Source of the DNA: Bacteroidetes bacterium 4572_114
Lineage (GTDB): Bacteria > Bacteroidota > Bacteroidia > Bacteroidales > 4484-276
NCBI GenBank assembly: GCA_002254335.1
Contig: NIVA01000159.1
Location: forward strand, 1 to 8,922
Direction of reading: 5' to 3'
Length of the DNA: 8,922 bases
Shown here: positions 1 to 6,726 of the stretch, piece after piece
Position numbering within the stretch: the stretch's first letter is position 1
Layout: each line of letters begins with the position of its first letter
The notes under the pieces: model-generated
Databases searched by the model: none
The model's input: only the letters and a program-made list of their open reading frames with translations
What the model was told of the DNA's origin: nothing
Translations under genes and position numbers: made by a program

Positions 1-152
1 AAGGTAAAGTTCTCGGGGATAACCAGCTCTTCCATTGTTTTATTTTCAACTGCAGGTGTTGGATCGTCTTTTTTACATGAGGGCTGGCCGATAAGAAATA
101 AAATCAGCAAAAAGGTAATTGATGCTACTGTAATTGATTTTTGTGTGTTCAT
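1..152 (-). CDS. N-terminus of a surface-exposed lipoprotein (partial, runs off the window)
   Basis: Reading leftwards from the ATG at 152, fifty codons are open and continue past base 1. The protein begins MNTQKSITVA, then has a hydrophobic stretch (about residues 9-22) and a cysteine at about residue 26 in the context GQPSC, a loose lipobox. The residues after the cysteine, KKDD, resemble the Lys/Asp-rich export signal that sends Bacteroidota lipoproteins to the cell surface. The mature start then reads NKTMEELVIPENFT. That resembles the region after the lipobox in some large Bacteroidota lipoproteins of the LruC-domain type, but this comparison is from memory and too little is present to name the family. 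The leader before the ATG is AT-rich with no clear Shine-Dalgarno sequence, as is usual in this phylum. Confidence 0.75.
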   Translation of the reverse strand, partial: MNTQKSITVASITFLLILFLIGQPSCKKDDPTPAVENKTMEELVIPENFT

Positions 153-495
153 GATACAATAATATAAATTTTTATTTCGATAAAACCAGGACAACAAAAC
201 CCCAAATGTATAATACTTTTTCCCTTAATGCTAAAAAAAGTTAAAAACAGATGCAAAAATCAGTAAAATTGAAGGCAAACATCAGTAATTTTTACCCCCT
301 GGACAAATACTGAAAAGTGCTTTTAGGTAAACTCAAAATAGTATTATGCCCACAAAAAGCAATTTAAAATAGTTTAGGGTCGATTGGTTGCTTTTTATAT
401 AATAGTCCACTGCACATGACGATATAAGTATTTTCCGGTATCCTTCCAGTGTATTTTAGCTGGAAATAAATCGAAAATTCTTTACTATCACAATT
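153..495. other. Intergenic stretch without a recognisable gene
   Basis: This AT-rich stretch separates the leftward lipoprotein gene from the rightward secreted-protein remnant. Apart from the candidate promoter at 203-235, the only structure seen is a small inverted repeat, TTCCAG (444-449) with CTGGAA (460-465), around a 10-base loop about 30 bases before the remnant's ATG. No convincing open frame, tRNA or repeat was found. Confidence 0.6.
203..235 (-). promoter_or_regulatory. Candidate Bacteroidota-type promoter for the lipoprotein gene
   Basis: On the minus strand TACATTTG (203-210) matches the Bacteroidota -7 consensus TAnnTTTG exactly. About 21 bases upstream is TTTAG (231-235), a weak match to the -33 TTTG element. 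The -7 element lies about 50 bases upstream of the lipoprotein ATG. The -7 match is seen directly; its use as a promoter is inferred. Confidence 0.45.
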
Positions 496-697
496 ATGAA
501 AACAAAAATTAAAATCCCAACCTTAACATTGTCATTAGTTTTGGCCCTCTCAATGTGTGTTCAACTGAACGGGCAAAATCTGTTAAACAACCCAGAAAGT
601 GTTATTTAATGGCAAAGATGGAGAGGGAAACCTTATTGATCCGGGGATTTATTTCCTGAAGGTTAGCTTTGAAGGATTAGGAAGTACAAAAAAATAA
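496..697 (+). pseudogene. Remnant of a secreted protein: signal peptide fused to the last ~30 codons of a C-terminal domain
   Basis: The ATG at 496 opens a 37-codon frame ending at TAA 607-609. It encodes a typical signal peptide (MKTKIKIPTLTLSLVLALSM...) followed by NGQNLLNNPESVI. In a second frame, from about 605 to the TAA at 695-697, comes NGKDGEGNLIDPGIYFLKVS and then FEGLGSTKK. This looks like the end of a FlgD-type Ig-like or similar C-terminal domain of secreted Bacteroidota proteins. The two pieces touch, with a frame change, near 604-608, so the body of the protein is missing. NNPESV closely matches GPESVAFD at the start of the second propeller in the gene at 4714, which suggests the lost body was a propeller of that SMP-30/NHL-like kind. 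The two halves are read directly; a single internal deletion is inferred. Confidence 0.7.
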
Positions 698-799
698 TAG
701 AATAAAAACCAACCTCCAAATCACATTTTACTATATTTATTTTCGATTAGAACCGGATTATATGTAAATACCTGCGATATTAAACATATTATATCCATT

Positions 800-1426
800 G
801 TGGGCGTCAGGCGTTGTGGTAAATCTACACTAATGAAGGAACTTGTGAGGGTTGCGCTGAACGAAACAATTGAAGATAATATCCTGTACATCAACCTTGA
901 GCACCCTTATTTTAACCAGTTTAAGGGCGATGTTGACAACCTTCGTAAGATTTATGATATTTTTAAGAAAAAGGTAATTCCCGGCAATAAGTGTTTTGTG
1001 TTTTTTGACGAGATTCAATTCTTTAACGACTGGCAGGTTTTCATTAAATCACTCTATGAAAAAAATGAAGCTAAAATTATATTGACCGGATCTAATTCAA
1101 GGCTACTCTCCTCTGAACTGGCAACGTTGCTATCGGGCCGGGCAATCCCCTTAAAGATATATCCCTTTTCGATTGAAGAGGCTGGTGCCGAAGTGGGTCA
1201 TTACCTTATTTATGGTGGTTTCCCGGAAGTTGTCCTTGATGAAGGGCCGCCAAAACAACTGGCTGAAGTTTATTTTAAAAATATCCTTTACCAGGATGTA
1301 ATACCACGTTTCAAAGTACAGAATACGTTGGCCATGGAAAATCTTTCTTACTACCTGCTTTCCCAGGCCAGCAAAGAAATTTCTTACAATACGCTTAAAT
1401 CGATTTCCAGGTTGGATGACAATTAA
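800..1426 (+). pseudogene. AAA (AAA_14/DUF4143 family) ATPase, N-terminal fragment of a broken gene
   Basis: The fragment carries the P-loop of this family, GVRRCGKST (residues 2-10), a Walker B FVFFDE (66-71), a sensor-like TGSNSRLLS (96-104), LSGRAIPL (111-118) and the family signature YGGFPEVV (138-145). These proteins usually start 20-30 residues before the P-loop and run to about 380-430 residues. Here the only start near the P-loop is a GTG at 800. The frame is open upstream to the TAG at 698-700 but has no ATG and no convincing family sequence. Only about 11 residues separate YPFS (121-124) from YLIYGGFPE, where homologues usually have roughly 35-45. The frame then stops at 1424-1426 after SRLDDN, before the DUF4143 region. 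The rest continues in another frame downstream. The start, an internal segment and the middle therefore all appear damaged, and an active ATPase is unlikely. Confidence 0.75.
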
Positions 1427-1470
1427 AAAAACTCATCGGCAATAAAAAGAAGGTTTATCTGGTCGATCCA

Positions 1471-1842
1471 TTGTTTACACTGCTTTCATTTAAACATTCT
1501 CCCGATTCTGGAAGATTATTCGAAAACTATATTTTTATGGTATTAAAGCGGATAGGCAAGGATATTTACTTTCATCAAAATGGCGGGGAGTGCGATTTTA
1601 TAATCAAGGATGGGCTAAAAATTACATCTGCCGTTCAGGTTTGCTACGAATTGACAGACAACAATAGAAACAGGGAAATAAAAGGCCTGATTAGTGCGCT
1701 AGTGAAATTTGATTTGCAGGGGGGCTACATCGTTACCCTGTGGCAAAATGAAACTTTTGAAATGGAAGGAAAAACCATTTCTGTTCTTGATGAATCAAAA
1801 TTCAGGGAAAAATTCGGAATTGATTCCACTTCTTTTGCATAA
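1471..1842 (+). pseudogene. DUF4143 C-terminal fragment of the same broken ATPase gene
   Basis: This frame is open from 1420. It reads QLKKLIGNKKKVYLVDPLFT before the TTG at 1471, so 1471 is probably not a real start. GRLFENYIFMVLKRIGKDIY followed by CDFII matches the nuclease-fold-like DUF4143 C-terminus, including the usual GR(L/F)xEN and ExDF(V/I) positions; here the latter is ECDFI. Relative to the fragment ending at 1426, the frame has changed and the segment that normally links SRLDDN to LKKLIG (about 20-25 residues) is missing, with the join near 1420-1426. The 3' end is also abnormal: after GKTISVLD (to about 1795) the last ~16 codons no longer look like DUF4143. They are read antisense to the C-terminus of the neighbouring transposase gene, as expected if the element cut off the gene end. 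Confidence 0.7.
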
Positions 1843-2216
1843 GTTTGCTGTTGATGATGAGACTCCTGGTTTTTGATGTAATCCCTTACCCTGTCAACAT
1901 CCGAATGGCTTACCGATACTGCCCAGTAACGCCGTTGCCAACCAAATTTCTCGCGGGTTAGTTTGTTTTTGTTGATCCAGAATGAAGATTCCCCTTTTAT
2001 CAGTTGGGCTATTTCTGCCAGGGTTTGGTTTGCATTCATTGATATCAGGCAGTGCACGTGTTCGGTGTAACCATTTATAAAGTCAAGATGAATGTTTTTG
2101 GTTTTTGCATTTTCGCGGATGTGGTCAAAAATCTGGCGCCTTATATTTTTTGTCATCAAAGGTTTTCTCTTCTTTGTTGACCACACATAATGTATCCATA
2201 CTCTGAGATGTGGCAT
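1725..2216 (-). CDS. REP-associated / IS200-like HUH transposase (Y1_Tnp) with an altered C-terminus
   Basis: The protein begins MPHLRVWIHYVWSTKKRKPL, as expected for this family. It has the metal-binding HUH motif H53-V54-H55 in EHVHCLIS and the catalytic-tyrosine helix DYIKNQESHH, with Y113 and Q117. Such enzymes nick and join single-stranded DNA at hairpins and mobilise their own ends or REP sequences. The start at 2216 fits family alignments and is followed by a full core. Family proteins usually finish at about 145-155 residues with a ...YGIEYDERYLW-like tail. Here family likeness fades near residue 130-135 (about 1810-1830), and the reading frame then runs antisense through the DUF4143 fragment to a TAG at 1725-1727. 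The real C-terminus is therefore probably missing or replaced. Activity is uncertain because the active-site residues remain but the end does not. Confidence 0.8.
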   Translation of the reverse strand: MPHLRVWIHYVWSTKKRKPLMTKNIRRQIFDHIRENAKTKNIHLDFINGYTEHVHCLISMNANQTLAEIAQLIKGESSFWINKNKLTREKFGWQRRYWAVSVSHSDVDRVRDYIKNQESHHQQQTYAKEVESIPNFSLNFDSSRTEMVFPSISKVSFCHRVTM

Positions 2217-2258
2217 ATTATATTAATTTTTTGTTGAAGAAACTGAATTTTTCAAAAA

Positions 2259-2272
2259 TGGGCTAAAGCCCA
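2259..2272. repeat. Perfect hairpin TGGGCTAAAGCCCA upstream of the transposase
   Basis: TGGGCT and AGCCCA flank an AA loop, about 43 bases upstream of the transposase ATG. HUH transposases of the IS200/RAYT group recognise small hairpins near their ends, so this is a plausible left-end or REP-like substrate. The palindrome is seen directly; its role is inferred. Confidence 0.55.
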
Positions 2273-2303
2273 AGATTTTACAAATATAGCAAAGTTTTTT
2301 ATG

Positions 2304-2346
2304 GCCTCAGACATTGAATTGCCTCAGACATTGAATTGCCTCAGAC
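2304..2346. repeat. 17-bp tandem repeat, 2.5 copies
   Basis: The unit GCCTCAGACATTGAATT occurs at 2304-2320 and 2321-2337 without differences, then partially (GCCTCAGAC) at 2338-2346. The array ends 14 bases beyond the stop codon of the response regulator gene, in the 3' untranslated region. Identical copies suggest recent slippage. Confidence 0.85.
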
Positions 2347-2360
2347 TTCAGCTCAAAATT

Positions 2361-3083
2361 TCAATTCCCATAATAATTCAACTTCTTCAATACAAACTCC
2401 TTATAATTCCGGCCAATCGGGATTTTTTCATCTTCAACGCCAATCGAGCGGGGGGAGATGGTGGCGATCTTTTTGCTTGATACGATGAATGATTTGTGCA
2501 CACGGATAAATTGATCTTCCGGCAATTCCTTTTCCAAATGGCTTATCTGGTACTTGACCATGTGCACCTCACCGGTGGTATGGATTTTTACATAATCTTT
2601 CAGGCTTTCGATAAATAGGATGTCCTTGAAAAAGACCTTGACCAGGGTTTTATTTTTTTTGATAAATAGATGGTCCTTTTCGGGCGAACTGCCAACCGTC
2701 AGGTTTTTTACTTCCTGGTGTTTTTCTTCAAAACGGGTGTAGTATTTGTTGATGGCTTTCAGGAAACGGTCGAAGGAAATGGGTTTTAGCAGGTAATCGA
2801 GCACATCCAGATCAAAGGCATCGATGGCATAGTTGCGGTAGGCGGTGGTAAAGATCACCAGTGGTGGGTTGCTCAGGCTTTTTAGGAATTCGATCCCGGT
2901 AAGCTCCGGCATTTGAATGTCCAAAAAAATCAAATCGACATCCTTTTGCTTAAGTATCCCGAAAGCTTCGATGGCGTTGCTGCATTTGGCAACTAATTCC
3001 ACATCATTGAGCTTTTCGATATGCGATTCGATGACCCTCAGTGCCAGGGGCTCATCATCAACGGCTATGCATTTTATTTTCAT
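2361..3083 (-). CDS. LytTR-family response regulator
   Basis: This is the DNA-binding output half of a LytS/LytR-type two-component system. Residues 1-120 form a receiver domain with the acidic pair D9-D10, phosphoacceptor D55 in IFLDIQMP, the switch T80 in FTTAYRNYA and K100 in YLLKPI. A short linker follows. Residues about 135-238 form a LytTR DNA-binding domain with the typical features FFKDILFIESLKDYVKI, RVHKSFIVS and IPIGRNYKE. The length of 240 residues is normal for the family and no key residue is missing. The gene lies downstream of the histidine kinase on the same strand, separated by 144 bases, so the pair is probably one transcription unit. Targets cannot be read from the sequence; the divergent secreted-protein genes at 4714-7911 are candidates by position only. 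Confidence 0.93.
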   Translation of the reverse strand: MKIKCIAVDDEPLALRVIESHIEKLNDVELVAKCSNAIEAFGILKQKDVDLIFLDIQMPELTGIEFLKSLSNPPLVIFTTAYRNYAIDAFDLDVLDYLLKPISFDRFLKAINKYYTRFEEKHQEVKNLTVGSSPEKDHLFIKKNKTLVKVFFKDILFIESLKDYVKIHTTGEVHMVKYQISHLEKELPEDQFIRVHKSFIVSSKKIATISPRSIGVEDEKIPIGRNYKEFVLKKLNYYGN

Positions 3084-3150
3084 GATTCAGTTTTTGTAAA
3101 AGAAATCAGAAGGTAGAATTTAGAGGTTAGAAAGCCTGACTTCCTTCATT

Positions 3151-3175
3151 CCACTTTCCACTTTCCACTTTCCAC
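3151..3175. repeat. Heptamer tandem repeat (CCACTTT), three copies plus a partial
   Basis: CCACTTT is repeated at 3151-3157, 3158-3164 and 3165-3171, followed by CCAC. It lies in the 144-bp gap between the kinase stop and the regulator start, reading AAAGTGG in the transcript. It is too short to be a satellite but is prone to slippage and could alter leader length ahead of the regulator. Confidence 0.75.
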
Positions 3176-3227
3176 CTCCAAAAAAACTCTGAGGTCTTCG
3201 GCCCTGTCAGGTTTTTCCACCACTCCA

Positions 3228-4334
3228 TCACTTCATTCCCTTCCCATTCTCCGAGCCCAACTCCAGTTGTAGTTTGATCGAGAACACCCCTTTATCATTT
3301 AACACCTCCAATTCATAACGATTGCCATAAATAAGGTCGAGCCTGCGGCGTACATTTTTAAGGCCAATCCCCTCGGTATAGCCGGTGTCATCAATCGATT
3401 CAGTTACAGGTTTATTATTTTCAACCTTAAAAATAAGTGAATAATCCTCAACATCCACAGTGATGTTTATCCAGGGGTTTTGTATCTGTTTGCTAAGGCC
3501 GTGCTTAAAACCGTTTTCAACAAAGGGTATCAGCAACAGTGGCGCAATCAGTTTTCCGTTCACCCTTCCCTGCACATCAAAATCAATCTTCAATTCGTTA
3601 CGGTACCGTATCTTTTCAAGGGCAAGGTAATCCTGGAGCAAAGTAATCTCTTTTTCCAAGAGTACCCTGGGCGCATTACATTCGTATAACATATAACTTA
3701 AAAGACCGGATAACTTTACTACCACCTCAGGTGCTTCTTCCGATTTATCAAGGGTGAGCGCATACAGGTTGTTGAGTGTGTTAAAAAGAAAGTGGGGGTG
3801 TATTTGCGATTTCAAAAATTTCAGCTCCGACTCCAGCTTTTGCTTTTGCAACTCCTGGTTTTTGGTTTGGTTTACATACCAATATTCAAAAAGCTTGACC
3901 GATGCAAACATGGCCGGCATCACATAAATATTAAAAAAGGAATAAACAAAATTAAACCTGAAAAACGATTCAGGGGCTTCATGATCAGGGTAGAGGTATG
4001 GATAGGTAACAAATATCAGCATCGACCTCTGCAGAAATATTAAAACGATGGCAAACACAATAAAAAGAATGAAAAACCACCAGTACTTTTTTTGCAGTAG
4101 AAATTTAGGGATTAAGTAATACACTGTAAAATAGGCTGCCGCCACATCAATCCACGCCGTCAGGGAGTATTGAAGGAGAGCTTTCTGAAGGGTGGTACTT
4201 TCATAAAACAGTGCATAAAGTGAAGCATAAACAAAGGTGTAGAGCAGCCAAACCAATAAATGCAGCAAAAACCTGTATTTACTGTAGTTTTTCCACCCTG
4301 TGAGATTGGCAAGTGTTATCCCTATTTTTTGCAT
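3228..4334 (-). CDS. LytS/YehU-type sensor histidine kinase (His_kinase family), four membrane segments
   Basis: The likely start is the ATG at 4334, giving 368 residues (MQKIGITLANLTGWKNYSKY). An in-frame TTG at 4364 would add ten residues but is less likely. Hydrophobic segments at about 21-43, 55-80, 85-108 and 126-150 form a membrane anchor with no large periplasmic loop. A charged helical linker (about 155-172) leads to the catalytic core. The core contains QIHPHFLFNTLNNL with the conserved H181 of the PHFLFN motif, the N-box LIPFVENGFKHGL (N274) and a G-box GIGLKNVRRRL (322-332). This order is standard for the family that partners LytTR regulators, and such a regulator follows at 3083. 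All catalytic motifs are present, so the kinase should be functional. The stimulus is unknown; the sensing part consists only of membrane helices. Confidence 0.93.
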   Translation of the reverse strand: MQKIGITLANLTGWKNYSKYRFLLHLLVWLLYTFVYASLYALFYESTTLQKALLQYSLTAWIDVAAAYFTVYYLIPKFLLQKKYWWFFILFIVFAIVLIFLQRSMLIFVTYPYLYPDHEAPESFFRFNFVYSFFNIYVMPAMFASVKLFEYWYVNQTKNQELQKQKLESELKFLKSQIHPHFLFNTLNNLYALTLDKSEEAPEVVVKLSGLLSYMLYECNAPRVLLEKEITLLQDYLALEKIRYRNELKIDFDVQGRVNGKLIAPLLLIPFVENGFKHGLSKQIQNPWINITVDVEDYSLIFKVENNKPVTESIDDTGYTEGIGLKNVRRRLDLIYGNRYELEVLNDKGVFSIKLQLELGSENGKGMK

Positions 4335-4372
4335 ATCTTTAATAGTGTCAGCATGAAAACTCAATATTTTCG

Positions 4373-4493
4373 AGTGCTTAGTCAGAAAACGTCAAGTTCG
4401 AGGCTTGTGAAGTGCAGAAAATCAAGAGTCCGTACGGATGACTGGTTTTCTGCACGAGCGTAACGAAGAAATTGGCGTTTTCTGGCAAGCACT
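4373..4493. repeat. 121-bp nested imperfect palindrome (MITE- or REP-like element)
   Basis: The outer left arm AGTGCTTAGTCAGAAAACG (4373-4391) pairs imperfectly with the complement of the right arm CGTTTTCTGGCAAGCACT (4476-4493). Inside are perfect 10-bp arms, GTGCAGAAAA (4412-4421) and TTTTCTGCAC (4446-4455). At the centre is the perfect palindrome TCCGTACGGA (4429-4438). The element ends about 40 bases before the kinase ATG and so would sit in its leader if transcription begins near 4509-4527. The structure is seen directly; calling it a non-autonomous mobile element is inference, because no second full copy is in the window. Confidence 0.75.
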
Positions 4494-4508
4494 AAATTGC
4501 ATAATCCC

Positions 4509-4527
4509 CAAAAGTAACCCAAAGATA
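4509..4527 (-). promoter_or_regulatory. Candidate -7 promoter elements for the kinase-regulator unit
   Basis: On the minus strand TATCTTTG (4520-4527) and TACTTTTG (4509-4516) both match the Bacteroidota -7 consensus TAnnTTTG. A clear -33 TTTG at the proper distance was not found for either. Transcription from here would pass through the 121-bp palindrome before reaching the kinase. Confidence 0.35.
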
Positions 4528-4713
4528 ATTAATTGCCAGGTTTCGTCGGGCTAAAACTATCAGTGGCATATAAACAACCACTTGTTGGCGATGAAGTGCT
4601 TTTATCTTATGCCAGAGGTTGAAGGGGTTTGTTGATAGTTTTTTGGTCGAGTTTATTTCCATTTAGTGTATTGCATATATAGATTCGCATCAAAATAATT
4701 AAAAACATATCCA

Positions 4714-6702
4714 ATGAAACGATTTACATTTTCCTTTTTGGCACTTTCAGTTCTCATCTGTTTTTCCACAAATACAGGGGCACAGCCCAATTTCAGGCAA
4801 TACCCAATTACCGACACTTTTACCAATGGCTCTGATGTTTTTGCAGAAGACATCAATAATGATGGTTACCAGGACATTGTTGCAGTAGGAAAAGCCAATG
4901 GTGGCGAAGTGGCCTGGTGGGAAAATGATGGCGAACAAAATTTTACTTTTCATTCCATAAAACAAAATTTTTACGGTGCACGGGGCGTACGTGCCGAAGA
5001 CCTGAACGATGACGGAGAGATTGACATTATTGCAGCGGCCTGGCGCGACAATACAATTCTTTGGTGGGAAAACGATGGCAACGAAAACTGGACCGAACAT
5101 GAAATAGACACCAATTTTGTTGGCGCCCACACCGTGGACATCAAGGATGTAAATGGCGATGGTTACATGGATGTGCTCTGTTCCGGTTTCGATTATTATG
5201 GACATGAGGGCGAAATTGCCTGGTGGGAGAGTGACGGCCAGATACCCATTGGCTGGGAAAAACATTTGATTTCGGCCCGTTTCCAGCAATCACCTTTTGT
5301 TTTTGGTGCCGACATGGATGGCGATGATGACCTTGATGTGATTGCCTGTGGCGAACTGAACGATGAAGTTTACTGGTGGGAAAACCTGGGCAATGAAACT
5401 TTTACAGAACACATGATCGATAATAATTTTGATGCTGCCCACACAGTAATTGCAAAAGATATAGATGGTGATGAGGACCTGGATATTCTTGGGGCAGCTT
5501 GCATCAGTGGCAAACTGGCATGGTGGGAAAACATAGGGTACAACGATTTTGTAAAACACGGGCTGGGCGCATTTCCCGGCGCACTATGGTTGGATGCGGC
5601 CGATTTTGACCAGGATGGAAAAGTTGACCTGCTCAGTGCCGGGATGGGTTCACCAAAGTTGGCAATATGGCAAAACCTGGGCGGTAACCAATTTGAAATG
5701 CACTTCATCAGCAGTAGCTTTTCATCGGCATTTTGTGCCGTCCCAACTTACATGGACGGTGACGATGATATTGATATTGTTGCCATTGGGTACAACAGCG
5801 ATAAAATTTCATGGTTCGGCAACCAGTTATTTAACCCTGACTACCTGGACGGGCCCGAAAGTGTTGCATTCGACCATCAGCGGCAAAGATACCTCGTTTC
5901 ATCTGCCCACGAGGATTGCATTGTTGCCATTGACAAAATTACGCATGTGCAGGAAATTTTTAAGGACGGACTGGATTCTCCATTAGGAAATTGCATTAAT
6001 GATAATGTAATTTACGTGTCGGTTGGTGAGGAATTAAAGGGCTTTGACCTTGAAACCGGTGATGAAGTTTTTACTTTACAAATCCCCTGCATCCAGCACC
6101 TTGACGGGATGACCTGCGACAACAACGGGTTTTTGTATGTGATAGACACGGGAGGGAAAATCCATAAGGTCGATATTGCCAACAACAGTTACGAAACCAT
6201 TGTGGGCTCAGGTTTAAGCACCTGGGTACAGGATTGCATCTTCGACCCTTTCAATAACCGGCTGCTATCTGTGGGATATGTTGCTGTCGCGCCCATCCAG
6301 GCCATCGACCTTGAGACTTATCAAGTTAGCACGGCTACCTCTACACCTTTTGGGAATTATGATGGAATTACCATCGATCAGTTTGGTAATGTTTACCTTG
6401 CTTCTCATTACAGCCCGGGTAAGATCATACAATATCAGGCTGATTTCAGTTCATACGAAGTAATCTCAACAGGTCATAATCAACCGGCCGGGCTTGATTT
6501 CAACCAGTATGATAATATGCTTGTTATTCCAAATTTTACCGGCAATACGGTTGACTATTTGCCGGTACAGGTTACAGGCGAAAACCTCATTACTCCGGAA
6601 GTTGATCCCGTGAAAATTTATCCAAAATACCCAAAAGGGCTCTATTTCCTTAACCTGAAAAATGCCAGCAAAGTTTACTCCGAAAAACTCATCATCAGGT
6701 AA
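4714..6702 (+). CDS. Secreted double beta-propeller protein: seven FG-GAP/VCBS repeats plus an SMP-30/NHL-like propeller and a shortened T9SS sorting domain
   Basis: A signal peptide (MKRFTFSFLALSVLICFSTN, cleavage likely after A23 of TGA-Q) precedes seven repeats of about 45-50 residues. Each has a calcium-loop-like core such as DINNDGYQDI (46), DLNDDGEIDI (96), DVNGDGYMDV (145), DMDGDDDLDV (200), DIDGDEDLDI (249), DFDQDGKVDL (298) and YMDGDDDIDI (346), followed by a (W)WEN motif. Seven blades would close one propeller. From GPESVAFD (380) to about 620 is a second, different propeller resembling SMP-30/gluconolactonase-like or NHL proteins. The last ~30 residues, VKIYP-KYPKGLYFLNLKN and SKVYSEKLIIR, are the first and last parts of a type A T9SS sorting domain with the middle (about 40-45 residues) absent. 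No catalytic role can be assigned; binding or scaffolding outside the cell is plausible. The esterase gene follows after 24 bases, so the two are probably co-transcribed. Confidence 0.85.
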   Translation: MKRFTFSFLALSVLICFSTNTGAQPNFRQYPITDTFTNGSDVFAEDINNDGYQDIVAVGKANGGEVAWWENDGEQNFTFHSIKQNFYGARGVRAEDLNDDGEIDIIAAAWRDNTILWWENDGNENWTEHEIDTNFVGAHTVDIKDVNGDGYMDVLCSGFDYYGHEGEIAWWESDGQIPIGWEKHLISARFQQSPFVFGADMDGDDDLDVIACGELNDEVYWWENLGNETFTEHMIDNNFDAAHTVIAKDIDGDEDLDILGAACISGKLAWWENIGYNDFVKHGLGAFPGALWLDAADFDQDGKVDLLSAGMGSPKLAIWQNLGGNQFEMHFISSSFSSAFCAVPTYMDGDDDIDIVAIGYNSDKISWFGNQLFNPDYLDGPESVAFDHQRQRYLVSSAHEDCIVAIDKITHVQEIFKDGLDSPLGNCINDNVIYVSVGEELKGFDLETGDEVFTLQIPCIQHLDGMTCDNNGFLYVIDTGGKIHKVDIANNSYETIVGSGLSTWVQDCIFDPFNNRLLSVGYVAVAPIQAIDLETYQVSTATSTPFGNYDGITIDQFGNVYLASHYSPGKIIQYQADFSSYEVISTGHNQPAGLDFNQYDNMLVIPNFTGNTVDYLPVQVTGENLITPEVDPVKIYPKYPKGLYFLNLKNASKVYSEKLIIR

Positions 6703-6726
6703 ACTGCAAGAAAGACACAGATTATT

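Larger units (their letters stand above)
4335..4713. other. Divergent intergenic region between the kinase and the propeller gene
   Basis: This 379-bp gap holds the start regions of two oppositely transcribed units. It contains a 121-bp nested palindrome (4373-4493), two minus-strand matches to TAnnTTTG (4509-4527), and a small inverted repeat AACAA-CCAC-TTGTT at 4573-4586 that could be an operator. No convincing promoter was found for the rightward gene. Short frames here have no recognisable protein content. Confidence 0.6.

Noticed and set aside
1471..1842. Independent gene starting at TTG 1471
   Set aside because: The frame is open and keeps ATPase-family sequence (LKKLIGNKKKVYLVD) upstream of 1471, so it is the continuation of the broken gene.
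4335..4364. TTG start for the histidine kinase at 4364
   Set aside because: An ATG ten codons downstream (4334) is a better start and keeps the whole membrane region; the extra residues show no family likeness.
4636..4645. Promoter TAGTTTTTTG for the propeller gene
   Set aside because: The spacing does not fit TAnnTTTG and no -33 element was found.
4747..5708. Long minus-strand frames opposite the FG-GAP gene
   Set aside because: They are antisense shadows of a repetitive, Asp- and Gly-rich coding region; the translations show no protein family and the plus frame is convincing.
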